A stretch of DNA of 28,141 bases from CAYHZL01 sp964361075 (GTDB taxonomy: Bacteria > Bacteroidota > Ignavibacteria > UBA10030 > UBA8401), in contig CAYHZL010000024.1 of NCBI GenBank assembly GCA_964361075.1, positions 1-28,141 of the forward strand, given 5' to 3'. The position numbers and the translations under genes are program-made. Positions 8,762 through 17,541 of the stretch are shown here, piece by piece. The notes under the pieces were generated by a model. The model worked only from the letters and a program-made list of their open reading frames with translations. It had not been told where the DNA came from and did not search any database. Position 1 is the first letter of the stretch; every line of letters begins with the position of its first letter.

Positions 8762-10435
8762 ATGAAAATATTGTGTAGAGTTTTACTCGTCATCTTTTTT
8801 CTCAATTCCATTTTGTTCCACACACATGCAGAAACTAAAAATGTTGCATCGTCAATCAAATCGGTAACGGTGTACGGCGATCGTGCGTTGGTAAGTCGTA
8901 CGGCATCCGCTTCGTTACAGGCAGGGAATCACGTCATAGTCTTTCCAAATATCCCGCTCAATATTGATGACCGTTCTGTAAAAATTTCCGGCGAAGCGAT
9001 GAGCGCGAAGATAGTTGATGTACGAGTTGAAACCTCTTTCCTTGATACAATTCCGGAAGAGCGTATCAAAGTGCTGCAACAAAAAATTGAAGAGTTGCAA
9101 TCGCACATTAATGCATTGAACGACCAAATGAGAGATATGTATAATGAACGCGAATTTTTAAATCAAATTAAAATTCAGTCAGCGGATAATATCGGAAAAG
9201 AGTTGAAAGTGCAGCGCCCAACAATTGACGATTGGCAGAAAATACTGTTGTTCTTAAAACAGAATCACAATAGAATTTCAGTTGAATACCGCGATGAAGA
9301 AAAAAAACGGAATGCAATGCAGCACGCGCTTGATGCGGCACAACGACAGTTGAATGCAATCAATCCCAATGCGCGCCGTGCTGCTAAAAATATTGTTGTT
9401 GAAATTGAAGTGGCAAAAGCGAGTGATGTAAAATTTGTTGCAACGTATGTTGTGTTTGGCACGCGATGGTTTCCGCAATACGATGTGCGTGTTGCGCGTG
9501 AAGCGAATGAAGTGCAGTTGGAATATCGCGGCATGGTTCAGCAAAGTACCGGCGAAGATTGGACGAATGTTGATCTTGCGCTTTCCACCGCACGTCCGGA
9601 TGTTGGCGGTGTGAAACCCGAATTATATCGGTGGTATGTGAATTTTGCGGAAGCGGATATTGCACAAAGAGAGAGAATGGAAAAGTTTGGGAATGTTGTT
9701 ACTGCAGAAAGACCAATGATAAACAAGAGTACTACAAGCGCCGTTACAATTGCAACACAAACTGAAATGGCAGCAGTAGGTGCGATGGAAGAGCCGACTG
9801 CCGCTGTCGAATCTCAAGCAACATCAGTGCTGTTCAATATTCCGACGAAAGCTACAATTCCATCCGATAATGTTGCACATAAAGTTACGATTGGTATTGA
9901 AAAACTTGCTGCTGAATTTTCTTACGCCAGCACGCCAAAGCTTTCGCCGTTTGTATTTCTGAAAGCGAAAGTAAAGAATACAACAGAGTTGCCGTTGCTT
10001 GCCGGCGCAATGAATGTGTTTACGGAAAAAGAATATGTGTCGCAATCGTCCATCAAAACAATTTTACCCAACGAAACATTCGATGCCTATCTTGGTGTTG
10101 ATCAATCAATAAAAATTGAGCGGAAGTTCATCAACAAAACAACGGAGTACACCGGAACGTTTTCAAAGAACAACAAAGTTGTGTACGAATTTTCTTACAC
10201 ACTTGAAAACACAAAAAAGAATGATGTTACAGTTGTTGTGAGCGATCATCTCCCGCTGTCGCAAAATGAAAAAATAGTTGTCGAGCAGATTGAGCCATCG
10301 GAAAAGGAATTGAAAAAAAACGAACGTGGTGAATTGCTCTGGAGTATTTCTTTAAAGCCATCAGAAAAGAAAAATTGGAAACTAAAATTTAGCATTGAAT
10401 ATCCGCAGGGAGCGAATATTATCGGAATCGAATAA
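8762..10435 (+). CDS. Secreted DUF4139 (mucoidy inhibitor MuiA-like) protein
   Basis: 557 residues. Signal peptide 1-23 (ends FHTHA). Residues about 30-130 match the DUF4140 N-terminal domain (IKSVTVYGDRALVSRT...F.NIPLNIDDRSVKISG). About 95-205 is a coiled-coil region with many E, Q and K residues. About 210-555 is the DUF4139 domain, including ATYVVFGTRWFPQYDVRV, a YRGMVQQSTGEDWTNVDLALSTARP motif and a DHLPLSQNEKIVVE segment. Proteins of this family are exported and widespread, and their biochemical role is unknown. It lies 33 bases before proline dehydrogenase, probably by chance. No ribosome binding site is obvious. Confidence 0.87.
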   Translation: MKILCRVLLVIFFLNSILFHTHAETKNVASSIKSVTVYGDRALVSRTASASLQAGNHVIVFPNIPLNIDDRSVKISGEAMSAKIVDVRVETSFLDTIPEERIKVLQQKIEELQSHINALNDQMRDMYNEREFLNQIKIQSADNIGKELKVQRPTIDDWQKILLFLKQNHNRISVEYRDEEKKRNAMQHALDAAQRQLNAINPNARRAAKNIVVEIEVAKASDVKFVATYVVFGTRWFPQYDVRVAREANEVQLEYRGMVQQSTGEDWTNVDLALSTARPDVGGVKPELYRWYVNFAEADIAQRERMEKFGNVVTAERPMINKSTTSAVTIATQTEMAAVGAMEEPTAAVESQATSVLFNIPTKATIPSDNVAHKVTIGIEKLAAEFSYASTPKLSPFVFLKAKVKNTTELPLLAGAMNVFTEKEYVSQSSIKTILPNETFDAYLGVDQSIKIERKFINKTTEYTGTFSKNNKVVYEFSYTLENTKKNDVTVVVSDHLPLSQNEKIVVEQIEPSEKELKKNERGELLWSISLKPSEKKNWKLKFSIEYPQGANIIGIE

Positions 10436-10468
10436 GCAAATATTTCTTTTCTAAAAACTGATACAACT

Positions 10469-11371
10469 ATGTCATTCTTCAACACTGCGATTGTTACAAC
10501 TCTTCCGTTCGTTCCTAAACCTATCGTTGCCCAGTTCGCAAAAAAATACATTGCAGGAGAAACACTTTCCGATGCAGTTGCAACGGTGCGGCAGTTAAAT
10601 TCTGTTCAGGCAATGACAACAATTGATGCGCTGGGCGAAGACGTTGTTACGCAGGAACAAGCTATTGTGCACCGCGATCAGTCTATTGCAGTATTAAATA
10701 CAATTGCAGAACAAAAAATAGATTCCAATCTTTCGGTAAAGTTAACTTCGTTCGGATTAAAAATAGATAAAGATTTTTGCAGAGAAAATTTTGAAGCTAT
10801 TCTCGCTGTGGCGGCTTCGCATAAAATTTTTGTGCGTATTGATATGGAAGATCACACATGTACAGATGACACGCTTGCACTGTATCGAACGCTTCGGGTG
10901 AAGTATCCGAACATAGGAGTCGTTATTCAATCATATTTGCATCGCAGTGAGGATGATGTGAAAAAACTTGCCTCGGAAAATGCAAACGTGCGCATGGTGA
11001 AAGGTATTTACAAAGAGCCGGCGAGTGTTGCCATTCACAGCCGGCGGGAGATTCAACAAAATTTTGTACGCTTAACAAAAATATTATTGGAAGCACAATG
11101 CTATGTTGCCATCGCAACGCACGACGAGACTTTGTTCGACGCTTCCAATCAAATTATACGTGATATGAAATTGTCGGCTCACCAATATGAATATCAAATG
11201 TTGCTTGGTGTGCGCGAAGAACGCCGCAATAGATTAATTAAAGAAGGACACAGAATGCGAATTTATACTCCGTACGGCAAAGATTGGTTTGGATATTCCG
11301 TACGCCGCCTGAAAGAAAATCCGCACATGGCGGGGCACGTGTTTAAAGCAATGTTTGGAATTGGACAATAA
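10469..11371 (+). CDS. Proline dehydrogenase (monofunctional, FAD-dependent)
   Basis: 300 residues, the normal length of stand-alone bacterial PRODH. It oxidises proline to pyrroline-5-carboxylate, passing electrons to the quinone pool via FAD. Family motifs appear in order: SVKLTSFG, VRIDMED, GVVIQSYLHR, VRMVKGIYKEP, VAIATHD, YEYQMLLGVRE and the C-terminal YTPYGKDWFGYSVRRLKENP, which carries the substrate-binding tyrosine, paired arginines and glutamate. No P5C dehydrogenase is next to it, so the second step is encoded elsewhere. It fits the amino-acid and peptide use suggested by the neighbouring transporter and peptidases. Confidence 0.93.
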   Translation: MSFFNTAIVTTLPFVPKPIVAQFAKKYIAGETLSDAVATVRQLNSVQAMTTIDALGEDVVTQEQAIVHRDQSIAVLNTIAEQKIDSNLSVKLTSFGLKIDKDFCRENFEAILAVAASHKIFVRIDMEDHTCTDDTLALYRTLRVKYPNIGVVIQSYLHRSEDDVKKLASENANVRMVKGIYKEPASVAIHSRREIQQNFVRLTKILLEAQCYVAIATHDETLFDASNQIIRDMKLSAHQYEYQMLLGVREERRNRLIKEGHRMRIYTPYGKDWFGYSVRRLKENPHMAGHVFKAMFGIGQ

Positions 11372-11385
11372 TATTCTTAAAAGAG

Positions 11386-11480
11386 TAACCACGGATGACA
11401 CGGAAAAACACGGATCTACACAGAATAGTTAAATAAAATAATCGGTGAATATCGGTGTTTTTCCGTGTCATCCGTGGTTA
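11386..11480. repeat. Near-perfect inverted repeat between PRODH and OPT genes
   Basis: Two 30-base arms (11386-11415 and 11451-11480) pair at 29 of 30 positions around a 35-base loop. Each outer flank also carries an AATATTC block in opposite orientation, extending the hairpin with a bulge. Arm sequence starts TAACCACGGATGACACGG. No direct target duplication is visible. It could end the PRODH transcript, but there is no T run directly after the arm. Confidence 0.8.
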
Positions 11481-11573
11481 AGGAATATTTTCTATAAACC
11501 TAATCTGAGAATCTGTGGCATAAAAAGTTGTTTTAAATTAACGATTCATAATCAAAAATAAGGAGAACGATGT

Positions 11574-13613
11574 ATGGCAGAAACTTCACAACAATCAGCA
11601 AAGTTTGAACCATTTATTTCTGCAACGCAAATAGTTCCGGAGTTTACGGTTAAGTCTGTGTTATTGGGAGCTTTTTTCGGAATTGTTTTCGGTGCGTCCA
11701 CCGTATATCTTGCGTTAAAAGCAGGTCTCACTGTTTCTGCGTCTATCCCAATCGCAGTTATTGCTATTTCACTTGGGAGAAAAATTTTTAAAACAACAAT
11801 TCTTGAAAACAACATCATTCAAACTACCGGCTCTGCAGGTGAATCAATCGCTGCCGGCGTTGTGTTCACGCTCCCCGGATTTTTATTTCTTTCGATTGAA
11901 AGCGGCGGCGCGAGTTTTTTTAATTACTGGACGATTTTTACTCTTGCCATGTTTGGCGGTCTTCTTGGAACATTGATGATGATCCCGCTGCGTCGCTCGC
12001 TTATTGTGGAAGAGCACGGAACACTTCCGTATCCCGAAGGAACGGCATGTGCTTCGGTACTTATTGCCGGTGAAAAAGGTGGAGACTTTTCTAAAACAGC
12101 ATATCAAGGATTATTTTTTGCATTTGCGTATGCTATTCTGCAAAAAGTTTTTCATATCATTGCAGAAACTCCTGCATGGGTTACTACACAGACAAATAAA
12201 TATTTTCCCTCAGCAACGGTCAACGGTGAAATTACTCCGGAATATTTGGGCGTGGGATATATAATCGGTCCAAAAATTGCCGGCGTACTTGTTGCCGGTG
12301 GTGTATTAGCGTGGCTCGGATTAATTCCTCTTCTTGCTTCACTTGTTCCTGCACATACCATTGCTGAACAATTAGTAAAACTTGGTTATTTAAAAGACGT
12401 GCTGACAAATGGAGGACCGGGCGGTTGGGATCCAACAACACAAACATTTGCAAATACTGCAACAGCTGTGTATAAAGCGTATGTTCGACAAATTGGTGCA
12501 GGTGCGGTTGCCGCCGGCGGATTTATTACGTTGTTAAAAACCTTTCCGACAATTGTCAGTTCATTTAAAGGAAGTATTGCCTCATTAAAAAATAAACAAG
12601 CCGCCGCTTCAATTTCAAGAACTGAAAATGATTTATCCTTTCTCACGGTTATTGGCGGTTCTTTTGCGTTAATAATTTTAATGGGACTTCTTCCGCAAAT
12701 TCCCGGCGATAATTTATTGAGTAAATTATTAATTGGTATACTCGTCATTGTTTTTGGATTTTTCTTTGTAACAGTTTCCAGCCGCATTGTCGGAATTATT
12801 GGTTCATCGTCAAATCCAATTTCAGGAATGACCATTGCAACATTGATGGGAACAAGTTTAATTTTTATCGGCGTGGGCTGGACAGGAACATTTTATGAGC
12901 CGATGGCTTTGGTTGTTGGTGGTATGATTTGTATTGCAGCTGCAAATGCGGGTGCAACTTCGCAAGATTTGAAGACAGGATATATTGTTGGGGCGACTCC
13001 GAAATATCAACAACTTGCATTGTTTGTTGGAGCGATTGTTTCTTCAGCGGTAATTGGATGGACAGTGCAAATTCTTGATACGCCAACTCCTGAAATGATC
13101 TCGCAGGGAATTCATCATGCTATCGGAACTGAAAGTTATCCTGCACCACAAGGAACATTGATGGCTACATTGATCAAAGGATTATTGTCATTCAATCTTG
13201 ATTGGCAATTTGTACTGGTTGGTGTTTTCATTTCCATTGTGATGGAATTGTGCGGAGTAAAAGCATTATCATTTGCCGTTGGATTATATCTTCCGCTTTC
13301 AACAACATTACCGATTTTTGTCGGCGGTGCAATCAAAGGTGTTGCAGATTATGTCCGTTCACGAAAAGGTGAAGGTCAAGAAGATGCTGAACTTGGTAAA
13401 GGGAGTTTGTTTGCAACCGGACTTGTAGCCGGTGGGGCACTCTTTGGTGTAATTGTTGCCATTGTTACCGTGAAAGCGAAAGACTTTATGGAATCACTCA
13501 GTATTGAAGCGAACATTGAACAGATGCTTGGTGCAAACGGATTTGAGCTGCTCGGTGTTATAGCTTTTTCTATTATGGGATTGACGTTATATAAAGTTGC
13601 TATGAAAAAATAA
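11574..13613 (+). CDS. OPT-family oligopeptide transporter
   Basis: 679 residues with about 15 hydrophobic segments. The bacterial OPT signature is clear near the N-terminus: PEFTVKSVLLGAFFGIVFG then STVYLALKAGLTVSASIP, followed by NNIIQTTGSAGESIAAGVVF and EEHGTLPYPEGTACASVLIAG. A later SSNPISGMTIATLMG and GVKALSFAVGLYLPLSTT complete the family pattern. It is predicted to import oligopeptides or metal-chelate substrates with protons across the inner membrane. AAGGAG is positioned nine bases before the ATG. The next gene encodes PepD, consistent with uptake followed by cleavage. A MITE-3 insertion begins right at the stop codon without changing it. Confidence 0.93.
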   Translation: MAETSQQSAKFEPFISATQIVPEFTVKSVLLGAFFGIVFGASTVYLALKAGLTVSASIPIAVIAISLGRKIFKTTILENNIIQTTGSAGESIAAGVVFTLPGFLFLSIESGGASFFNYWTIFTLAMFGGLLGTLMMIPLRRSLIVEEHGTLPYPEGTACASVLIAGEKGGDFSKTAYQGLFFAFAYAILQKVFHIIAETPAWVTTQTNKYFPSATVNGEITPEYLGVGYIIGPKIAGVLVAGGVLAWLGLIPLLASLVPAHTIAEQLVKLGYLKDVLTNGGPGGWDPTTQTFANTATAVYKAYVRQIGAGAVAAGGFITLLKTFPTIVSSFKGSIASLKNKQAAASISRTENDLSFLTVIGGSFALIILMGLLPQIPGDNLLSKLLIGILVIVFGFFFVTVSSRIVGIIGSSSNPISGMTIATLMGTSLIFIGVGWTGTFYEPMALVVGGMICIAAANAGATSQDLKTGYIVGATPKYQQLALFVGAIVSSAVIGWTVQILDTPTPEMISQGIHHAIGTESYPAPQGTLMATLIKGLLSFNLDWQFVLVGVFISIVMELCGVKALSFAVGLYLPLSTTLPIFVGGAIKGVADYVRSRKGEGQEDAELGKGSLFATGLVAGGALFGVIVAIVTVKAKDFMESLSIEANIEQMLGANGFELLGVIAFSIMGLTLYKVAMKK

Positions 13614-13615
13614 TT

Positions 13616-13758
13616 GTAACTACTCAGCGTGGCAAATTAAAAATTCGTTCGCCGCGGCGAATAACCCCCTCTTTGATTCTCCCCCTTTCAGGGGGAGAAA
13701 ATTCCCTCCCCTAAAAGGGGAGGGATAAAGGGTGGGGTTGTTTTCGCTGAGGAGTTAC
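13616..13758. mobile_element. MITE-3 copy C1 (143 bp, AAATAATT duplication)
   Basis: The ends GTAACTACTCAGCG and, on the other strand, GTAACTCCTCAGCG are inverted repeats. The 8-bp AAATAATT lies outside both (13608-13615 and 13759-13766); the left copy contains the OPT stop codon. Inside are the TTCGCCGCGGCGAA palindrome (13648-13661) and C/G-rich hairpins around 13675-13735. Copy C2 at 17047 is the same element in the opposite orientation. Confidence 0.88.
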
Positions 13759-13835
13759 AAATAATTAATGATGAACATGGTGTATCTTATCGAAATATAT
13801 TTTCGACAGGATATTTTTTTTGAAGGATAAATATT

Positions 13836-15287
13836 ATGTCAGAAGCAATTAAAGGATTACAACCCGAACTTGTGTGGAAATACTTTGCCGAGATCAGCAA
13901 AATTCCGCGTCCATCAAAACACGAAAAAGCTATTTCCGATTATATTATGGATACAGCAAAGAAACTTGGTCTCAAAGCGAAGCGCGATAAATTCCTGAAT
14001 GTTGTTGTAAAGAAAAAAGCTTTCGCCGGAAAAGAAAATGCTGCAATGATCTGTCTGCAAGGACATGTCGATATGGTTCCGGAAAAAAATAAAGAAAAAG
14101 TTCACGACTTCTTAAAAGATCCGATTGAGTTGGTGCGCAAAGATAATTTTCTAATGGCGAACGGCACCACGCTTGGTGCCGACAACGGCATCGCCGTAGC
14201 AACCTATCTTGCTATCATGGAAGATACATCGCTGATGCATGGACCGCTCGAACTTCTCTTCACTGTTGATGAAGAAACCGGATTGACCGGTGCGAATAAT
14301 TTGCAACCCGGATTTATCGAAAGCAAAACATTGATGAATCTCGATTCGGAAGTAGAAGGTTCGGTTTATGTTGGTTGTTCCGGCGGACGAAATACTGACG
14401 GCACGTGGAGTGTTTCATTTGAATCTGTTCCGGCAAAACATACTGCCGTGCGCGTTACGGTGAAAGGATTGAAAGGCGGACATTCCGGACTTGAAATAGA
14501 TAAAGGCAGAGGTAACTCGCTGAAAATTTTGAATCGAGTGCTGATTGCATTGTCGGAAGTTGGTGCGCGGCTTTCGCACATTGAAGGCGGAAACAAAAGC
14601 AATGCTATTCCGCGAGAAGCCGAAGCGTTATTGTTTGTGCCAAGCAAAGTATTGAACGCAGTAGAAGGACTTGTTGCCGAATACAATGCAACAATAAAAG
14701 CAGAGCTTGCAACAGTTGAACCGGAGTTTTCAATGACTTGTGCTGTTGTAAAGGAAAAAGGAAAAGTCATCAAGAAGGCACAGCAAAAATTTATTTTAAA
14801 AACAATTTCTGCGATGCCGCACGGTGTTATAAAAATGAGCGCTGATATTGCCGACTTGGTAGAAACATCAACGAATGTTGCCATCATTCGCACGGGAAAG
14901 AAAAAAATCGTTCTCACAACAAGTCAGCGCAGTTCTGTTGCTTCGGAGATTGTTGAATTGTGCGAAACGGTTGCAAATATTTTTGATCTTGGAGGAGCGA
15001 AATATTTTACCGCCGATGGTTACCCGGGATGGAAACCGAATCTCAATTCAAAAATTTTGAAAACAGCAATTGCTTCCTATAAAAATTTATACGGCAAAGA
15101 ACCTGCGGTGAAAGCAATTCACGCCGGATTAGAATGCGGTATTATCGGTGAAAAATATCCCGGTATGGATATGGTTTCGTTTGGTCCCACATTGGAAGGT
15201 GTACATTCACCGGACGAAAAAATTCACATTGATTCCGTTGAAAAATATTGGAAGTTTTTACTGGAAATTTTGAAGAATGTAAATTGA
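13836..15287 (+). CDS. pepD: Aminoacyl-histidine dipeptidase (M20C family, PepD)
   Basis: 483 residues, the normal PepD length. It is a cytoplasmic, two-zinc dipeptidase with broad specificity including Xaa-His. Metal and catalytic residues are in place: GHVDMV (His77, Asp79), GTTLGADNGIA (bridging Asp116), VDEETG (Glu146/Glu147), NLDSE (Asp170) and VHSPDE (His457). The start is supported by TTGAAGGA about ten bases upstream. It lies just after the OPT transporter, from which a MITE-3 now separates it, and before a terminator shared with the convergent Sel1 gene. It probably hydrolyses dipeptides delivered by the transporter and by other peptidases. Confidence 0.95.
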   Translation: MSEAIKGLQPELVWKYFAEISKIPRPSKHEKAISDYIMDTAKKLGLKAKRDKFLNVVVKKKAFAGKENAAMICLQGHVDMVPEKNKEKVHDFLKDPIELVRKDNFLMANGTTLGADNGIAVATYLAIMEDTSLMHGPLELLFTVDEETGLTGANNLQPGFIESKTLMNLDSEVEGSVYVGCSGGRNTDGTWSVSFESVPAKHTAVRVTVKGLKGGHSGLEIDKGRGNSLKILNRVLIALSEVGARLSHIEGGNKSNAIPREAEALLFVPSKVLNAVEGLVAEYNATIKAELATVEPEFSMTCAVVKEKGKVIKKAQQKFILKTISAMPHGVIKMSADIADLVETSTNVAIIRTGKKKIVLTTSQRSSVASEIVELCETVANIFDLGGAKYFTADGYPGWKPNLNSKILKTAIASYKNLYGKEPAVKAIHAGLECGIIGEKYPGMDMVSFGPTLEGVHSPDEKIHIDSVEKYWKFLLEILKNVN

Positions 15288-15302
15288 AAAAAAGGAAGAG
15301 GT

Positions 15303-15344
15303 AAGAAGTGAGAAGTAAAAAGATGTTTTTACTTCTCACTTCTT
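15303..15344. terminator. Bidirectional terminator between pepD and the Sel1 gene
   Basis: A 19-bp perfect stem (15303-15321 with 15326-15344) with A-rich and T-rich outer edges lies between two convergent genes, so it can serve both strands. Confidence 0.88.
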
Positions 15345-15347
15345 TTT

Positions 15348-16889
15348 TTATTCCGTAATCTCAAACTCTTTATCTTTCGGACGTTGTTCATCGTACAGCC
15401 GCCTCAACGTATAGTATGCAGTTTGGTTTCCTCGCTGTGCGCTCGTTCGATATAACCGTAACGCTTCCGACATTTTTTTCGCCACTCCGATTCCTTTTTC
15501 ATAACACAACGCGAGCGCAACTTGTGCCAGCACCGAACCATCGTTAAGCGCTTTGGTAAGTTGTGCGATACGCTGCGTGGTGCTGTCAGTTGTTCCCGTT
15601 ACAGTACTGAATAATAGAACAGATGCAACACGAATACTTGCTTCTCTGTTGCCGGCTATTGCGGCTTGCTGCCAGTATGAAATTGCTTTTGGAATATCTT
15701 TCTTTACCCAGCGCCCGGTGTAATAGCACTGTCCGACTTCAACCAGCGATTGGATGTGGTGCATATTTGCGCCGCGGCTTAAAAATTCCAACGCTTGCAG
15801 TTCCGTGATGTTCGGATACATTCCTACACTATATAATGCGGACAAAGTGAACATCGCATCGGAATTATTTTTTGCAGCACGTGTTTGGAATTGCGTGAGA
15901 ATATTTTTTTCCTGACTGAGATTCCACAGCAATTCAATTGCTCGCTGTGAGTCGAGACGAATGGCGCGAATGTAATAGATGGAAGCAAGCAGTACATCTT
16001 TTTTTACTCCGATACCTTTTTCGTACCAGCGACCGAGCAGCGTGAGCGCTTCGGGACTTCCTGCTTCGGCAGCGAATTGCACCAATGCGAGACCGCTCAA
16101 CGAATCAGTGTTAATTGAATTCATTCCCAATGCTTTTCGTACAGCCGCGGTGTTGTGCATAACCGAATCGAAGCTCAATTCATCTTCGGAAGAATGTTGT
16201 ATCTCACCTTCATTGTTGAAATCCACAAAGAGCGGCTGCCATTGAATTGCTTTTGCCGCGCTCTCTTTTTGTGTTGTCGTTGTGTGCATCGAATCCGACC
16301 GCAGACCAAGTTGCTTTTTGTCGAGTTCGTTCAACACTTCAATTGCGGGAGCGTACTTTGCTTCTGCAGCGCGTGTAATATAGAAGCGGGCTCTTTCAAA
16401 ATTACGCGGAACAACAAGATTATCGGTGTAAAACAATCCGACTACGTACAATGCTTCATTCATATTTTTATCGGCAGCACGTCGGAAAAATTGAAACGCT
16501 TCGAACGGATTCCAATCAACACCCAATCCGTTGTTCAAGAAAATTCCCATGTTATATTCAGCAAGCATGTACTTTTGTTCGGCAGCTTTTTGCATCCAAT
16601 ACACCGCCTTTATTGTATCCGCCGAAATTCCATGCCCGAGCAGGTAACGAATTCCTAATTCATTCTGTGCAACAACATCGCCGCTGTTTGCTTTCTGAAT
16701 AAGTTGAAATCCTTCCCACAGGCGTTCGCCGGTTTCATCATATCCTTTACTCAGCGGACGTGGTGCAGGAGGGCGGTACGATTTAAAGACAGGACTTTTT
16801 TCCTGTGCGGCGCATTCATTTGTATAATCCAACAAAAAGAGTTGTGAGAAAAAAATGAACAATAAAAAAAGGATAGGTGATTTTTTCAT
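15348..16889 (-). CDS. Exported Sel1-repeat protein
   Basis: 513 residues with a signal peptide at about 1-28 (hydrophobic run, cleavage near NECAAQE). At least six Sel1-like (TPR-type) units of about 36 residues occur in two blocks: about 58-170 (AQNELGIRYLLGHGISADTI, AEYNMGIFLNNGLGVDWNPF, ALYVVGLFYTDN) and about 265-500 (ALTLLGRWYEKGIGVKKDVL, SLVEVGQCYYTGRWVKKDIP, AQVALALCYEKGIGVAKKMS). Between them is a lower-complexity linker. Sel1 proteins act as binding scaffolds in the periplasm or at the membrane. Partner unknown. It is transcribed alone, opposite to its neighbours. Confidence 0.9.
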   Translation of the reverse strand: MKKSPILFLLFIFFSQLFLLDYTNECAAQEKSPVFKSYRPPAPRPLSKGYDETGERLWEGFQLIQKANSGDVVAQNELGIRYLLGHGISADTIKAVYWMQKAAEQKYMLAEYNMGIFLNNGLGVDWNPFEAFQFFRRAADKNMNEALYVVGLFYTDNLVVPRNFERARFYITRAAEAKYAPAIEVLNELDKKQLGLRSDSMHTTTTQKESAAKAIQWQPLFVDFNNEGEIQHSSEDELSFDSVMHNTAAVRKALGMNSINTDSLSGLALVQFAAEAGSPEALTLLGRWYEKGIGVKKDVLLASIYYIRAIRLDSQRAIELLWNLSQEKNILTQFQTRAAKNNSDAMFTLSALYSVGMYPNITELQALEFLSRGANMHHIQSLVEVGQCYYTGRWVKKDIPKAISYWQQAAIAGNREASIRVASVLLFSTVTGTTDSTTQRIAQLTKALNDGSVLAQVALALCYEKGIGVAKKMSEALRLYRTSAQRGNQTAYYTLRRLYDEQRPKDKEFEITE

Positions 16890-17046
16890 TAGTATGTTTT
16901 TTTTGACGAAACGAAACTACAAAGCGTTCCACGAATATGAGTCTATTACTAATCTTACGCAGAACAGCAAAGAATGCCACAAGGGCGCAAAAGATTTTAG
17001 GGAAATGACCTTCAACTTTTTTCAAAAAATATTGAAAAGAGTCATT

Positions 17047-17377
17047 GTAACTGTTCAGCGAAAACAACCCCACCCTTTATCCCCAATGCTGTCAGGTTAA
17101 GGAAAAAATTTCTAAAGAATAGGGTGGGACAAGCATTCCTGCTTGTCATTTTAAAATAATTATGGACAGACAAGAATGTCTGTCCTACTAAATCGTTCTT
17201 AACCTGACAGCATTGCCCTTTATCCCTCCCCTTTTAGGGGAGGGAATTTTCTCCCACAGAAAGGGGGAGAAGCTGAGCGAAGTCCCGAAGGGATGGCTTC
17301 GCCACCATCACTTCGTGAAAAGAGGGGGTGATTCGCCGCGGCGAACGAATTTATTATTTGCCACGCTGAGCAGTTAC
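17047..17377. mobile_element. MITE-3 copy C2 (331 bp with nested insertions, GAGTCATT duplication)
   Basis: Ends are GTAACTGTTCAGCG and, on the other strand, GTAACTGCTCAGCG. The 8-bp GAGTCATT flanks it (17039-17046 and 17378-17385). Apart from insertions, its sequence is the reverse complement of copy C1, including the TTCGCCGCGGCGAA palindrome at 17332-17345. It is longer than C1 because it contains MITE-1 copy 2 with its target duplication and a further hairpin stretch of about 45 bases near 17272-17318. Confidence 0.88.
17084..17215. mobile_element. MITE-1 copy 2 nested in MITE-3 (132 bp, CCCTTTATCCC duplication)
   Basis: Perfect 18-bp terminal inverted repeats CAATGCTGTCAGGTTAAG. The 11-bp CCCTTTATCCC flanks it on both sides (17073-17083 and 17216-17226). 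The uninterrupted MITE-3 copy at 13616 contains this 11-mer once, giving the empty site. The interior (hairpins around GACAAGCATTCCTGCTTGTC) differs from that of copy 1. Confidence 0.93.
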
Positions 17378-17477
17378 GAGTCATTATAATTTAGTTTTTG
17401 TGGTTAAAAATTATTTTTGCGTAACATCAGTCTACTACTAAAAGTAGCCACAAATTAACAATCATGCAAAACCTTCT

Positions 17478-17505
17478 TTGTATCTAACTTCCTTTTCTTT
17501 ATATT
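17478..17505 (+). promoter_or_regulatory. Candidate promoter for the MFS transporter
   Basis: TTGTAT (17478-17483) and TATATT (17500-17505) are 16 bases apart and end 36 bases before the chosen start codon. A plausible but unproven sigma-70 type promoter. Confidence 0.4.
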
Positions 17506-17541
17506 CAAAAAAAAATTCACATCATTTTTTTGGAGAAAAGA

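Larger units (their letters stand above)
16890..17541. other. Intergenic region with nested mobile elements and MFS promoter
   Basis: No gene is visible over about 650 bases. 16890-17038 is unremarkable AT-rich leader of the divergent Sel1 gene. 17047-17377 is a MITE-3 with two further insertions. 17386-17541 is AT-rich leader of the MFS gene. Confidence 0.7.

Noticed and set aside
9384..9665. Long minus-strand open frames inside the DUF4139 gene
   Set aside because: They are antisense shadows of a clear coding gene without own signals.
13790..13806. TCGAAAtatatTTTCGA palindrome as an operator for pepD
   Set aside because: Short and AT-rich, likely by chance in such a leader; nothing links it to a regulator.
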